Shown here piece by piece: positions 47,430-59,690 of a stretch of DNA of 62,979 nt; position 1 is the first letter of the stretch; each line of letters starts with the position of its first letter. This DNA is from Pseudogulbenkiania sp. (GTDB lineage: Bacteria > Pseudomonadota > Gammaproteobacteria > Burkholderiales > Chromobacteriaceae): assembly GCA_018260425.1 (NCBI GenBank), contig JAGLBD010000018.1, forward strand, positions 1-62,979, read 5' to 3'. Under the pieces are notes generated by a model. That model worked only from the letters and a program-made list of their open reading frames with translations. It had not been told where the DNA came from and made no database searches. A program made the translations under genes and the position numbers.

Positions 47430-47524
47430 TCGGCCGACACATGACCAGACATCCGAAGATGCCTGACCATGCTGTTGACTTACCCAACAATTAATAACAG
47501 CACATCGTGTGGGAGCAGCACAAC

Positions 47525-48847
47525 ATGCCTTGGTTCAATAACGCGGTAAAAGCCGAACTGGCGGCCGCACAACAGGCACTTCGTGAAAGCCGGGCTCGTG
47601 GCGAGGCCATCAGTCGTTCAATGGCGATGATCGAATTCAGTCCGGACGGCACCATCCTGTCCGCGAATGACAACTTTCTCAAAACCATGGGTTACCACGC
47701 CGACGAAATCATCGGCAAACATCACCGGATGTTTTGTGATCCCGCCTATGTCGCCAGCAGCGCCTACTCCGAACTGTGGGCGACGCTGCGTCGCGGCGAG
47801 AGTCAATCGAAGCGATTCGCCCGACGCGACAAACAGGGCCGGGAAGTCTGGCTCGAAGCCAGCTATACACCGATCTTCGGTGCCGATGGCAAAGTGGCCA
47901 GCATCCTCAAACTGGCAACGGATGTGACCCGGCAGATCCAGCTGGAACTGCGCGACAAGGCCTTGCGGGATGCGATTGATCGCTCCATGGCCCAAATCGA
48001 ATTCGCGCTTGACGGCACCATTCTGGAGGCCAATTCCAACTTTCTCGCTACGTTTGGTTACTCCGGACACGATGTCATCGGCAAACATCATTCGATGCTG
48101 TGCGAAAGCAGTCTGACCAACAGCCCCGAGTACGCTGACTTCTGGCGCAAACTGGGTCAGGGACAGTTTTTTCAGGGACGTTTCAAGCGGGTATCCCGGG
48201 CCGGCAAACCGGTTTGGCTGCAAGCCACCTACAGTCCGGTCTTCGACCTGCAGGGCAAGCCGGTCAGGGTCGTGAAGTTCGCCAGCGACGTCACCGCCGA
48301 AGTGGAACGCCTGCAAGCCCAGGCTGACAAGGCGGATGCCGCTATCAGCGCTTCCGAGAACACCGAGCAGCTGTCGCTGCGCGGCAGCGATGTACTGGAA
48401 CAAGCTGCAGCAGAAATGTTGCGCGTCTCCGATCAGGTCACCCGTTCCTCCGACATTATCGAGCAACTCGGTGAGAGTTCCGGTCACATCGGCAGTATCG
48501 TCGGGACCATCCGCGAGATTGCCGATCAAACCAACCTGCTGGCACTCAACGCCGCCATCGAGGCCGCACGCGCGGGTGAAACCGGCCGGGGTTTTGCGGT
48601 CGTTGCCGATGAAGTCCGCAAACTGGCCGAACGCACCAGCCAGTCCACCCGGGAGATTTCAGGGATCGTCGAACGCATCCAGCAAGGCTCCCAGTCCGCC
48701 ATCGATGCCATGTACGAAGTCCGCGACCAGACCAAACTCAGTCTGGAGCTATCCGGACAGGCACGCGACGCCATCAGTGAGATCCGTTCGGGCACCCGGG
48801 ATGTCGTTGATGTCGTGCGAGGGTTTTCCAGCTTGCTGGGACACTGA
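47525..48847 (+). CDS. Soluble PAS-PAS chemoreceptor (BdlA-like)
   Basis: 440 residues with no membrane helices. PAS1 (about 28-130) and PAS2 (about 150-255) share [11 protein letters not shown] and [10 protein letters not shown] / VIGKHHSML motifs; the signal domain follows ([38 protein letters not shown]). The architecture matches BdlA of Pseudomonas aeruginosa and soluble aerotaxis proteins. The Cys-His after the GKHH motifs in each PAS domain are candidates for heme or redox sensing. The ATG at 47525 has GGAG 10 nt upstream. Confidence 0.88.
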   Translation: MPWFNNAVKAELAAAQQALRESRARGEAISRSMAMIEFSPDGTILSANDNFLKTMGYHADEIIGKHHRMFCDPAYVASSAYSELWATLRRGESQSKRFARRDKQGREVWLEASYTPIFGADGKVASILKLATDVTRQIQLELRDKALRDAIDRSMAQIEFALDGTILEANSNFLATFGYSGHDVIGKHHSMLCESSLTNSPEYADFWRKLGQGQFFQGRFKRVSRAGKPVWLQATYSPVFDLQGKPVRVVKFASDVTAEVERLQAQADKADAAISASENTEQLSLRGSDVLEQAAAEMLRVSDQVTRSSDIIEQLGESSGHIGSIVGTIREIADQTNLLALNAAIEAARAGETGRGFAVVADEVRKLAERTSQSTREISGIVERIQQGSQSAIDAMYEVRDQTKLSLELSGQARDAISEIRSGTRDVVDVVRGFSSLLGH

Positions 48848-48878
48848 TTCCACCCTCCAGCTGTTGCCGCCGGACATG

Positions 48879-48907
48879 AAAAAGCCCTTCAACGTGAAGG
48901 GCTTTTT
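48879..48907. terminator. Bidirectional terminator between PAS chemoreceptor and tpx
   Basis: 13-bp perfect stem AAAAAGCCCTTCA / TGAAGGGCTTTTT with a 3-nt loop. Confidence 0.92.
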
Positions 48908-48926
48908 CCTTGCCGGACGTTCAGGC

Positions 48927-49424
48927 TCACAGCACGGCCAGCGCCGCCTCGTAGTCCGGCTCGTTGCCAATTTCGGCCACCAGTTCGGCGTGCAACACCA
49001 CATCGTTTTCATCCAGCACGACAACGGCACGGGCGGTCAGACCGGCCAACGGGCCGGTAGCCAGACGAACGCCATAGGCTTCATGAAACGCCGGATGACG
49101 GAAGGTCGACAGGTTCAAGACATTGTCGATCCCTTCGGAACCGCAGAAGCGCTTCTGGGCAAACGGCAAGTCAGCCGAAATACACAGTACTGCCGTATTG
49201 GCGAGCTCGGCGGCCTTGGCGTTGAATTTGCGCACCGACATGGCGCAGGTCGGGGTGTCGACACTCGGGAAAATAGTCAGAATCTTGCGTTTGCCGGCAA
49301 AGTCTGCCAGCGAAACATCGCTCAGGTCGGCAGCGGTCAACAGGAAATCCGGGGCCTTCTGGCCCTTGGCCGGCAGCGAGCCGGCGACATCGACAGGAGT
49401 GCCACGCAAAGTAACGGTTGCCAT
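48927..49424 (-). CDS. tpx: Thiol peroxidase Tpx (atypical 2-Cys peroxiredoxin)
   Basis: 165 residues. Peroxidatic Cys in [16 protein letters not shown] (Thr three positions before it) and resolving Cys in [11 protein letters not shown]. It reduces alkyl and hydrogen peroxides with thioredoxin. The ATG at 49424 has AAGGA 10 nt upstream; the ORF continues upstream without a start signal. Confidence 0.96.
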   Translation of the reverse strand: MATVTLRGTPVDVAGSLPAKGQKAPDFLLTAADLSDVSLADFAGKRKILTIFPSVDTPTCAMSVRKFNAKAAELANTAVLCISADLPFAQKRFCGSEGIDNVLNLSTFRHPAFHEAYGVRLATGPLAGLTARAVVVLDENDVVLHAELVAEIGNEPDYEAALAVL

Positions 49425-49779
49425 CAGGTAAGTCCTTGTCAGGTGAATATCTTCGTAGTGTGAGGCATTGGCGGGCAAATTCAACCCCTGCCGGAACAGG
49501 GAAATAGCCCGTACGGTCATTGTGCCAAACCGGAAGGCCTCGCCTCAATCTCACCTAAACTACACAACGACATACATAAAAACAAAAGTCATATGTCAAA
49601 GACATTAACGGATAACGCCATGATTGTTAATAACTAATTGACAGTGATTACATGAAAAATTACACTTGTCCGCAGAAAATACTCTGCCGGTGGCACCGCT
49701 AACTGACAGCGACTTCCCTGTCCACCCGGCAAACAAGACCGGCTCCAAGCCCGGCTCCACCTGACCAGGAGACCTTTTC
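49425..49779. other. Intergenic region tpx / APC permease
   Basis: 355 bp with no gene. The left part must carry the tpx promoter; the AT-rich middle (49560-49680) has TATGTCAAAGACATTAACGG-like sequence and ends in the AGGAGACC RBS before the permease. Confidence 0.6.
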
Positions 49780-51381
49780 TTGAATCACACGCAACACCGA
49801 CATATCGGACCGATCGCCTTGATGCTGACCGGTCTTGGCTCCATCATCGGCTCCGGCTGGCTGTTCGGCGCCTCCCACGCCGCAGCGATCGCCGGCCCGG
49901 CTGCCATCATGGCCTGGGTCATCGGCATGCTGATCATTCTGGCCATTGCCTTGAGCTATGCCGAACTCGGCGCCATGTTCCCCGAGTCCGGCGGCATGGT
50001 TCGCTACGCCCGCTATTCCCATGGCTCGCTGGTCGGCTTCATTGCTGCCTGGGCGAACTGGATCGCCATTGTTTCCGTCATCCCCATCGAGGCAGAAGCC
50101 TCGGTCCAGTATATGAGCACCTGGCCATGGCCGTGGGCCCACGACCTTTACCACCAAGGCGAGCTGAGCCCGATCGGCCTGATGCTTTCTGCGGTTCTGG
50201 TACTGGTGTATTTCTTCATCAACTACTGGGGCGTCAAGCTGTTTGCCAAAGCCAACAGCCTGATCACGGTCTTCAAGGTAGTCGTGCCGGCGCTGACCAT
50301 CGGCGCGCTGATCTACAGCGGCTTTCATCCGGGTAATTTCGGTTCGGCCACCCCGGGCGGCTTTGCACCCAATGGCTGGTCGGCCGTGATGACGGCCGTC
50401 GCCACCAGCGGCATCGTGTTTAGCTTCAACGGTTTCCAGAGCCCCATCAACCTCGCCGGGGAAGCTCGCAATCCGGGCCGCAGCGTTCCGTTCGGCGTGG
50501 TGGGCTCCATCCTTGTCGCGGCCGTGATCTATGTGCTGTTGCAGGTCGCATTCATCGGGGCCCTGACACCGGAGCATCTCGCCCACGGCTGGAGCGGTCT
50601 CGATTTCAGCTCGCCTTTCGCCCAATTGGCAATGGCACTGGGACTCAACTGGCTGGTCATGCTGCTGTACTTCGACGCCTTTGTCAGTCCTTCCGGCACG
50701 GGCGCGACCTACACGGCCACCACGGCACGCATGATTCAGGGCATGCAACGCAACGGCACCCTGCCGGAGATGCTGGGCCGGCTACATCCGCTGTACGGCA
50801 TTCCGCGCCAGGCCATGTGGTTCAACCTGGCGATTTCCTTCATCTTCCTGTTGTTTTTCCGGGGATGGGGAACGTTGGCGGCAGTGATCTCGGTGGCCAC
50901 GGTGATTTCCTACCTGACCGGTCCGGTCAGCGTTGCAGCGCTACGCCGTGTTGCACCAGACCTGCCGCGTCCGCTGCGAGTCGCCGGTATTCACCTGATT
51001 GCCCCGCTGGCCTTTGTGTTCGCTTCACTGGTGTTGTATTGGGCACGCTGGCCGCTCACCGGGGAAATCATCTTGCTGATGGTCATTGCCCTGCCGGTCT
51101 ACATTTATTATCAGGCAAAGAGCGGCTGGCATGATTTCCGCCGGGAGTTTGTCGGCGCGGCATGGTTGGTCGCCTATTTGCCGGTGATGGCACTGCTGTC
51201 CTGGCTGGGCAGCTCGGAATTCGGCGGAATCAATGTCCTGCCCTACGGTCTGGATATGGTCGTGGTCGCGCTGGCAGGCTACGTCTTCTTCCTGTGGGGC
51301 AGCCGCAGTGGCTGGCATACCCGCTACCTCAAGGAAGAACACGATGCGGCTGCCGTCGAGGCATTGCATCGCGAAGGCTAA
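49780..51381 (+). CDS. APC-superfamily amino-acid permease
   Basis: 533 residues with about 12-14 membrane helices. LGSIIGSGWLFGASHAA in TM1 is the APC substrate-binding Gly/Ser motif; GIVFSFNGFQSPINLAGEAR and LYFDAFVSPSGTGATYTATT are conserved downstream. It resembles the AspP/YveA-type proton symporters for acidic or neutral amino acids; the substrate is unassigned. It begins with TTG, with a strong AGGAG 9 nt upstream. Confidence 0.87.
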   Translation: MNHTQHRHIGPIALMLTGLGSIIGSGWLFGASHAAAIAGPAAIMAWVIGMLIILAIALSYAELGAMFPESGGMVRYARYSHGSLVGFIAAWANWIAIVSVIPIEAEASVQYMSTWPWPWAHDLYHQGELSPIGLMLSAVLVLVYFFINYWGVKLFAKANSLITVFKVVVPALTIGALIYSGFHPGNFGSATPGGFAPNGWSAVMTAVATSGIVFSFNGFQSPINLAGEARNPGRSVPFGVVGSILVAAVIYVLLQVAFIGALTPEHLAHGWSGLDFSSPFAQLAMALGLNWLVMLLYFDAFVSPSGTGATYTATTARMIQGMQRNGTLPEMLGRLHPLYGIPRQAMWFNLAISFIFLLFFRGWGTLAAVISVATVISYLTGPVSVAALRRVAPDLPRPLRVAGIHLIAPLAFVFASLVLYWARWPLTGEIILLMVIALPVYIYYQAKSGWHDFRREFVGAAWLVAYLPVMALLSWLGSSEFGGINVLPYGLDMVVVALAGYVFFLWGSRSGWHTRYLKEEHDAAAVEALHREG

Positions 51382-51400
51382 GCCAAACGGCAGACAGAAA

Positions 51401-51437
51401 AACGGCACCGGGGTTGAACTCCCGGTGCCGTTTTTTT
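51401..51437. terminator. Bidirectional terminator, permease / mksB
   Basis: 12-bp perfect stem AACGGCACCGGG / CCCGGTGCCGTT with an 8-nt loop and seven Ts. It touches the mksB stop. Confidence 0.92.
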
Positions 51438-54249
51438 ATCCCTGCGCAGGCGTGTCGTCCACCCGGCGGCGCGTTTGCAGGATCGGCGGAGCCCAGACTT
51501 CTCCGGGGCGTTTCTTGCGGGTTGCCAAGGTCAGCTCCGAAGGGGCAAAGATATTGATGTTGTGGGTATTGGGCGAGGTAATCAGGTACTGTGCCTCGGT
51601 GGCTTTGAGGAAGCCGGCCACGCGATCAATATTGAAGATGTCCAGATGGGCGAATGGCTCGTCGATAAACACAAAGCCCGACGGATTGGCTTCGTCCATC
51701 ATCAAGCCGATCAGCAAGATCAACGACTTCATGACCTGTTGCCCCCCCGATGCCTCGCCATCGTTCAGGCCCATCATGCCCTTCTGGTCAAAGTTGAAAC
51801 GCAATGTCAGTCCCGCCTGAGTCAGCACGGCGTCGTCATTCTCCAATTGGGGAATATCCACTTCCACACCGATACCGGCCAGTTCACCAAGGCGTTTGAT
51901 ATTGCGAGTGTAGGCACGCACCGTGGCGCGCAGCTTGTTGATATAAGCGGCACGGGCATCGTCTGTCAGGCTGCTGGCACGATCAACTTCGCTCTGGCGG
52001 CGCTGGCGTTCCTTGTCCAGCTGTTCAAGATCCTCGAGCAACTTGTCCTTGAGCTCGAGCACGGTCTCGTCGGTTTCCCATTCACCATTGGCTAGTCGCT
52101 CTTCAAGGTAACCCAGTTGATGCCGAACGTCGGCAGCACTCTCGAATTCGTCTTCCAGGACCTGAAGCGACTCACGGCTGAGGGCCTCGGCAGGCATGCG
52201 GCGTGCCGCTTCGCGTAACTCGGCGATCAAACGGCGCAATTGGCGGCGTACCTGCTCGACGGCACCGTCATACTGCTGCACAGTATCCAGCCCCTCTTTT
52301 TCTCTCAGGCACACCCGGTCATGCGCCAGCCGCGCATCGGAATAGCGCTGCTCGGCGGCCTCTCGCTCGGCCTGTGCCGCCGCCAGGGTTTCACCCAGCC
52401 GTGCCATGCCGGACTCCAGCTCCTTGCGAGTCGCCTCCAGTACGGCGAACTCGTCGGCACGCGACTCCAGTTGCAGGAAGGCATCCATCCCGCCAAGGTA
52501 CTCGGCCAGACCACTGGCTTCACGGGTCACTGCCAGCAAACGCGCATCATCGTCCAGAATCTGCTCGTTGAGGTGCTTCAGTTCTTTGCGCAGTTCATTG
52601 AGACGAGATACCCGCGCCGCTTCGCCAAACGCAAACTCGTGGGCAGAGACACCAATATGGCGTGCACCGCGACGTTCGCGGAAGTAACCTTCACGGGTAA
52701 TCCAGTCGCCCTCAACGGCACTGCCCTCTCGTGCATTGTCTACCCGGCTGATGCTATTCAATTGGCGCGACAACCACTCGGGAATGTCGGCGGCAAGGCG
52801 CACGACCTCCAGCAAGGAGCCCTTGCGCACGGCGGGCAGGGCCGCCCGCTCCGGGACCACAAAATGGCGATAGCGCAGTCCCTCGGCGATTTCCCAGGCA
52901 CGGGCACGATCGGCACTCTTCTCCAGCAGCACCACGTGCCGATAGGGACGCAATACCGCTTCGATCGCTCCTTGCCAGTCGGTATCGGTGACCTCGACGA
53001 TCTCCGAGAGCAGAATATGACCAATCCCGGCCTCGTCAAATGCGGCGCGCAGTGCCCGCACATCGTCAGGCAGACGGCTGCGACCAATTTCCAGCGCATC
53101 CACATGCTGCATCAGCTCCTGACGCCGGCGCTTGGCTTCGCGCAATACATCGCGCACGCTATCCGCCGACTCGCGCAAGGCAGCAAGACGGCTGGTCAAT
53201 GCCGCACTGTCACTGCCGTAGTCCTTGCTGGTCAGTGCCAGCAAGCGGTCACGTTCCTTGAGTTGACCGGCAACTTCGGCATGCCGGGCTTTGGCGGCCA
53301 TAAACGCCTCTTGGGCGGAGCTTCGCACCACCTCGGCAGCATCGCGGGCATTCTTGGCCGAAAGCTCAGCTTCGCCCAGCCGTGCCATCAGTTGCAAGGT
53401 TTCGCCATGGTCACGCCGTGCCGTACGGCGCGTGGCCAGCCGGTTACGGTAGTCCTGCCACTGACTGCCGATCAAGGCACGGTTGTCCAACCAGGTCATG
53501 GCCGGCAGGGCAACATCGTTCAGGCGGGCAATGGCACTGTTCAACTGACGCCATTCGAGGTAGCGATTGGCACGGGTTTTCATGATCTCCACCCGGCCTT
53601 CCAGCATCTCCTTCTGGCGCGACAATGACTGTAATTCGACTTCGGTGGCTTTTTGCTCTTCACGCGCCTGCTGGTAATTGTCCAGCACATCTTTATCGCC
53701 GAAGACCTGGAACACCAGATCCAGCAATTGGCGCGGGCTATATTCCGTGAGCTTGTCCGTGTCACCCTGCTCCAGCGCCAGCACCTCGGCGACAGCAGCC
53801 GTCAGCCCGGCCGCTTCAAGGCGACGGCGGTATTCTTGCACCCCCAGCCATTGGGCCTGACCTTCGGCCAGCTCCAGCGGGACATCGCCGTCAAGAATGG
53901 CGTAGTTCCTCACCCAGTCGCCACCCTGTTTGCGAATCCGGCACAACAAGGTCACATCGGCATTCACAATCGGAAAAAAAGGTGTCGGGTACAAGCCCCC
54001 CGAAACCCGGCGCGGGTTGTCCACCACGCCGCGCAGGTAGGCAAAAGGTTCGCGGTTATTCCGCACATAGCGTTTATAGTCCCGTTTGCCCGAGCACTTG
54101 ATGGCCAGCAAGGTCCGCATGGCGTCCAGCAAGGTGGTTTTACCCGAGCCATTGGGGCCGATAATCGTCACGATCTGGGCGTCCAGCGGCACACTGAGGC
54201 GTTGCCAGAAGTCCCAGTGCACCATCTCCAGCGATTTGATCTGGAACAT
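51436..54249 (-). CDS. mksB: Condensin SMC-like ATPase MksB
   Basis: 937 residues of the MukB-like SMC architecture: N-terminal Walker A IIGPNGSGKTTLLDAM, coiled coil about 190-395, central hinge-like block (LSEIVEVTDTDWQGAIEAVL, RHVVLLEKSADRARAW) about 420-490, second coiled coil, then signature ASGGQQVMKSL and Walker B VFIDEPFAHLD. Size and neighbours identify MksB of the MksBEF condensin, which compacts and helps segregate the chromosome. The mksE stop and the mksB ATG share one base (TGATG). Confidence 0.87.
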   Translation of the reverse strand: MFQIKSLEMVHWDFWQRLSVPLDAQIVTIIGPNGSGKTTLLDAMRTLLAIKCSGKRDYKRYVRNNREPFAYLRGVVDNPRRVSGGLYPTPFFPIVNADVTLLCRIRKQGGDWVRNYAILDGDVPLELAEGQAQWLGVQEYRRRLEAAGLTAAVAEVLALEQGDTDKLTEYSPRQLLDLVFQVFGDKDVLDNYQQAREEQKATEVELQSLSRQKEMLEGRVEIMKTRANRYLEWRQLNSAIARLNDVALPAMTWLDNRALIGSQWQDYRNRLATRRTARRDHGETLQLMARLGEAELSAKNARDAAEVVRSSAQEAFMAAKARHAEVAGQLKERDRLLALTSKDYGSDSAALTSRLAALRESADSVRDVLREAKRRRQELMQHVDALEIGRSRLPDDVRALRAAFDEAGIGHILLSEIVEVTDTDWQGAIEAVLRPYRHVVLLEKSADRARAWEIAEGLRYRHFVVPERAALPAVRKGSLLEVVRLAADIPEWLSRQLNSISRVDNAREGSAVEGDWITREGYFRERRGARHIGVSAHEFAFGEAARVSRLNELRKELKHLNEQILDDDARLLAVTREASGLAEYLGGMDAFLQLESRADEFAVLEATRKELESGMARLGETLAAAQAEREAAEQRYSDARLAHDRVCLREKEGLDTVQQYDGAVEQVRRQLRRLIAELREAARRMPAEALSRESLQVLEDEFESAADVRHQLGYLEERLANGEWETDETVLELKDKLLEDLEQLDKERQRRQSEVDRASSLTDDARAAYINKLRATVRAYTRNIKRLGELAGIGVEVDIPQLENDDAVLTQAGLTLRFNFDQKGMMGLNDGEASGGQQVMKSLILLIGLMMDEANPSGFVFIDEPFAHLDIFNIDRVAGFLKATEAQYLITSPNTHNINIFAPSELTLATRKKRPGEVWAPPILQTRRRVDDTPAQG

Positions 54250-54965
54250 CAGTTAACCTCCTCATCGTCCGAAGCAGCGCTTGCCACGTCACTATCCTCA
54301 GCGATGTCTTCTTCCTCGTGCATGGCCAACGCCGCATCACGGCGGGCGCCCAGCACCTCGCTCAGCGCCCCTTCGATAATGCGGGGAGCGAGATGACTGT
54401 AGTCAATCAGCAAGTCCAGCATCGGTCCCTCGCAGAGCATGCGATTACGCCGACTGATAAACCCGAGGTTGACCAGACGCCCCAGATTGGCATTGAAGCG
54501 GGTGCGACCGCCCAGCGCCTTGCCAAAGTCGGCATACACGGCATCCTCGGAGAGCCCCGTCGAAACGGTCTCACCGGTTTCCAGCGGCTTCTGGCTGCCG
54601 AACATATCGGACTGGCCCTCTTTGCCGGCCTCTACACGGGCAATCTGCCGCTCGCGCTTGGGCAGGATAATCAACGCCCAGAGGATCACCAGCAAAGCCA
54701 CCCCGTCGCGGGGCAGGCCCATATTGTTGTTCATCCAGGCATCGCCGGAGCCAAACACCGGTTCGGTCAATTCGGGCAACAACGCGACGGCCAGATGTTC
54801 GGCATAGGGGTTCTCCACCAGCCGCAGTCCCACCTCGGCAAGACGGCGATCCAGCTCGCCACGAAAGATGTCGTCCATCAGGGCCCGGCGTGCCAGCGGA
54901 TCGCTGCGCTCGACCACGCGATGCGCCAGCAACCTGGCAGTCAAGGTTGTGAGTTCTGTTTCCAT
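54249..54965 (-). CDS. mksE: Condensin subunit MksE
   Basis: 238 residues, the size and position of MksE. Acidic C-terminus (EEEDIAEDSDVASA) and a winged-helix-like middle (LGRLVNLGFISRRNRML). It binds the kleisin and modulates the SMC. The start is put at ATG 54965 (METELTTL); a TTG at 54977 overlapping the mksF stop is an alternative. Confidence 0.8.
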   Translation of the reverse strand: METELTTLTARLLAHRVVERSDPLARRALMDDIFRGELDRRLAEVGLRLVENPYAEHLAVALLPELTEPVFGSGDAWMNNNMGLPRDGVALLVILWALIILPKRERQIARVEAGKEGQSDMFGSQKPLETGETVSTGLSEDAVYADFGKALGGRTRFNANLGRLVNLGFISRRNRMLCEGPMLDLLIDYSHLAPRIIEGALSEVLGARRDAALAMHEEEDIAEDSDVASAASDDEEVN

Positions 54966-54973
54966 GTCGACAA

Positions 54974-57482
<2,509 letters not shown>

Positions 57483-57536
57483 TCAGGCGTAAACACAGTG
57501 TGACCCTGCGCTTACGCCTGGCACCTCAAAACAACA

Positions 57537-57568
57537 AAAAAGCCCTATCACCAAGGATAGGGCTTTTT
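57537..57568 (-). terminator. Terminator between rpmA and obg
   Basis: Stem AAAAAGCCCTATC / GATAGGGCTTTTT with a 6-nt loop, 16 bp after the rpmA stop. An additional hairpin CAGGCGTAA / TTACGCCTG lies at 57484-57520. Termination here would limit read-through of the ribosomal operon into obg and the mks genes. Confidence 0.8.
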
Positions 57569-57583
57569 GACGGGGTGTGACGA

Positions 57584-57859
57584 TTACTCGCCGTCGACGC
57601 CCGTGTACGGAACCACGGTAACGGTCTTGCGGTTCAGTGCGCCTTTGGTGGCGAATTGAACGTAGCCGTCAACCTTGGCGAACAAGGTGTGATCCTTGCC
57701 CATACCAACGTTTTCACCAGCGTGGAAACGGGTGCCGCGCTGACGAACGATGATCGAGCCAGCCGGGATCAGTTCGCTGCCGTATACCTTAACGCCAAGG
57801 CGTTTGGCTTCGGAATCGCGACCGTTGCGGGAGCTACCGCCTGCTTTTTTGTGTGCCAT
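57584..57859 (-). CDS. rpmA: 50S ribosomal protein L27
   Basis: 91 residues: [20 protein letters not shown] is the invariant start of L27, then [20 protein letters not shown]. It lies 13 bp after rplU. Confidence 0.98.
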   Translation of the reverse strand: MAHKKAGGSSRNGRDSEAKRLGVKVYGSELIPAGSIIVRQRGTRFHAGENVGMGKDHTLFAKVDGYVQFATKGALNRKTVTVVPYTGVDGE

Positions 57860-57872
57860 GTCTATTTATCCC

Positions 57873-58184
57873 TTACTTGGAAATCGCGTCGATGCGGATT
57901 TCGGTGAAGTTCTGACGGTGACCCTGATGCTTCTGGTAGTGCTTACGACGACGCATCTTGAAGATGCGGATCTTTTCGCCACGACCGTGAGCTACAACAG
58001 TAGCCTGTACGGTAGCGCCAGCAACGCGCGGGGTGCCCACGAGGACCTGTTCACCGTCAGCAACCATCAGCACTTCTTCAAGTACGATTTGGCTGTCGAT
58101 GTCTGCAGGTATCTGTTCTATTTTAAGTTTTTCGCCAACGGCTACTTTGTACTGCTTGCCGCCAGTTTTTACGACCGCATACAT
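57873..58184 (-). CDS. rplU: 50S ribosomal protein L21
   Basis: 103 residues, exactly the L21 length. [20 protein letters not shown] and [14 protein letters not shown] are conserved. The ATG at 58184 gives the standard N-terminus. Confidence 0.98.
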   Translation of the reverse strand: MYAVVKTGGKQYKVAVGEKLKIEQIPADIDSQIVLEEVLMVADGEQVLVGTPRVAGATVQATVVAHGRGEKIRIFKMRRRKHYQKHQGHRQNFTEIRIDAISK

Positions 58185-58373
58185 TCGGAAGCTCCTAATA
58201 ATCTGGATAATCCTGCCCAACTAGACAGGAAGCCGGGTATTCTACGGCACATTCAAAAAACTTGTCAATTTTTTCATGAACTTAGCGCAAGCGGGATTCG
58301 CCTGTTCAATTTAGAGGGCATTTTCTGTTACCATCATCGGGTTTATGGCGTCATTTCCACACTGGCTAACAAC

Positions 58374-59345
58374 GTGTCCACAACCCCGTTTTTCAGAAGT
58401 TTCGTAGCCGAAGACATGCAGACTGTCGACCGGGTGATCCGGTCACGGCTCCACTCCGATGTCGTCCTGATTCGTCAGGTGGCGGAGTACATCATTTCCG
58501 CTGGCGGCAAACGCTTGCGCCCGGTGCTGACCCTGCTGTCGGGACGGGTTTTCGGCTATGGTGACGCCCATCTGTTCGAACTGGCGGCGATGATCGAATT
58601 CATCCATACCGCCACCCTGCTCCATGACGATGTTGTCGACGAGTCGGACATGCGCCGCGGTCGCGAAACCGCCAATGCGCTGTTCGGCAATGCCGCCAGC
58701 GTCCTGGTCGGTGATTTTCTCTACACCCGCGCATTCCAGATGATGGTGACCACGCAAAACATGACCATTCTGCAGGTCATGGCCGAAGCGACCAACATCA
58801 TTGCCGAGGGTGAGGTTCTTCAGTTGCTGAATATCGGCAACACCGAAGTCGGCGAAGAAGACTATCTGCAAGTCATCCGTTACAAAACGGCCAAACTGTT
58901 CGAAGCCGCCTGCCGCGTCGGCGCCCTGATCGCCGGAGCCAGCGAAAACGACGTTCAGGCCATGGCCGACTACGGCATGCATCTGGGCACGGCCTTCCAG
59001 ATCATCGATGACGTTCTGGATTACAGTGGCGACGCGGAAACCATCGGCAAAAGCCTTGGCGACGACCTGGCCGAAGGGAAGCCTACCCTGCCTCTGATTT
59101 ACACCATGCGCAATGGTTCCCCGGAACAGGCGGAACTGGTACGAAATGCCATTGAAAACGCCTCCCGCGACCTTTTCCCGGAAGTCCTCGGTGCGGTACA
59201 ATCCTGCGGCGCGTTGAACTACGCCCGTAGTGAAGCGGTCAAAGCAGCAGAGGCCGCCATTGCAGCGATTCAGGATCTGCCGGACAGTGATGCCAAAAAA
59301 GCACTGACCGAACTGGCCCGCCTGTCAGTGGACCGCAACGCATGA
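58374..59345 (+). CDS. ispB: Octaprenyl diphosphate synthase
   Basis: 323 residues as in E. coli IspB. First Asp-rich motif LLHDDVVDESDMRRG, second FQIIDDVLDYSGD, and AGGKRLRPVLTLL. It makes the side chain of ubiquinone. A GTG at 58374 (VSTTPFFRSFVAEDM) is chosen because it gives the length and N-terminus of betaproteobacterial IspB; RBS support is weak. It is divergent from rplU. Confidence 0.93.
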   Translation: MSTTPFFRSFVAEDMQTVDRVIRSRLHSDVVLIRQVAEYIISAGGKRLRPVLTLLSGRVFGYGDAHLFELAAMIEFIHTATLLHDDVVDESDMRRGRETANALFGNAASVLVGDFLYTRAFQMMVTTQNMTILQVMAEATNIIAEGEVLQLLNIGNTEVGEEDYLQVIRYKTAKLFEAACRVGALIAGASENDVQAMADYGMHLGTAFQIIDDVLDYSGDAETIGKSLGDDLAEGKPTLPLIYTMRNGSPEQAELVRNAIENASRDLFPEVLGAVQSCGALNYARSEAVKAAEAAIAAIQDLPDSDAKKALTELARLSVDRNA

Positions 59346-59351
59346 GTCAAG

Positions 59352-59426
59352 GTCTCCGTAGTTAAATGGATATAACAGCCCCCTCCTAAGGGGCCGTTAC
59401 AGGTTCGATTCCTGTCGGGGACGCCA
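59352..59426 (+). tRNA. tRNA-Arg (anticodon CCU)
   Basis: 75-nt cloverleaf, CCA encoded. Acceptor GTCTCCG / CGGGGAC with one G-U pair; anticodon stem GCCCC / GGGGC around the loop CTCCTAA, so CCT reads AGG; T-loop GGTTCGATTCC. It is 6 bp behind ispB. tRNA-Arg genes are common integration sites, and accessory DNA begins right after it. Confidence 0.97.
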
Positions 59427-59460
59427 CACTCAGTACCAAAACAGTCAGAGAAGTACCAGA

Positions 59461-59494
59461 AAACCCGCATAAGCACAGGCTATGCGGGTTTTTT
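59461..59494 (+). terminator. Terminator after tRNA-Arg
   Basis: AAACCCGCATA / TATGCGGGTTT with a 9-nt loop followed by Ts. Confidence 0.9.
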
Positions 59495-59524
59495 GTTGCT
59501 TAAACGTTCCGCAGCAGCAACTAC

Positions 59525-59629
59525 CTTCCAGCTTTTTTCAAGGCAGTTGCCAATATTAAGCCGCTGAAATGGCTAGAGGTGTTGAGCAAAGTGGAGCAAG
59601 CTAGGAATCTCGACACAGCAAATGACTGA
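59525..59629 (+). pseudogene. Possible P4-type integrase relic
   Basis: A short frame reads LPAFFKAVANIKPLKWLEVL, then SKVEQARNLDTAND and a stop. The pattern 'elL.vl.kvE.rg..eTA.r' is a recognisable segment of P4-family tyrosine integrases, just before their catalytic domain. No start, no catalytic RHRY domain and no flanking homology remain. It lies about 100 bp beyond the 3' end of tRNA-Arg, where such integrases normally sit. Identification is by eye on 34 residues, so it is tentative. Confidence 0.4.
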
Positions 59630-59642
59630 AATAACGCTGTTC

Positions 59643-59690
59643 CGACGTCCCCCCATTTTCAGTAGCAGAGGGCTTTAGAGTCCAAGGGTA
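59643..59690. repeat. Left inverted repeat of the IS
   Basis: Begins CGACGTCCCCCC and includes CAGTAGCAGAGGGCTTTAGA. It pairs with the right end. Confidence 0.75.
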
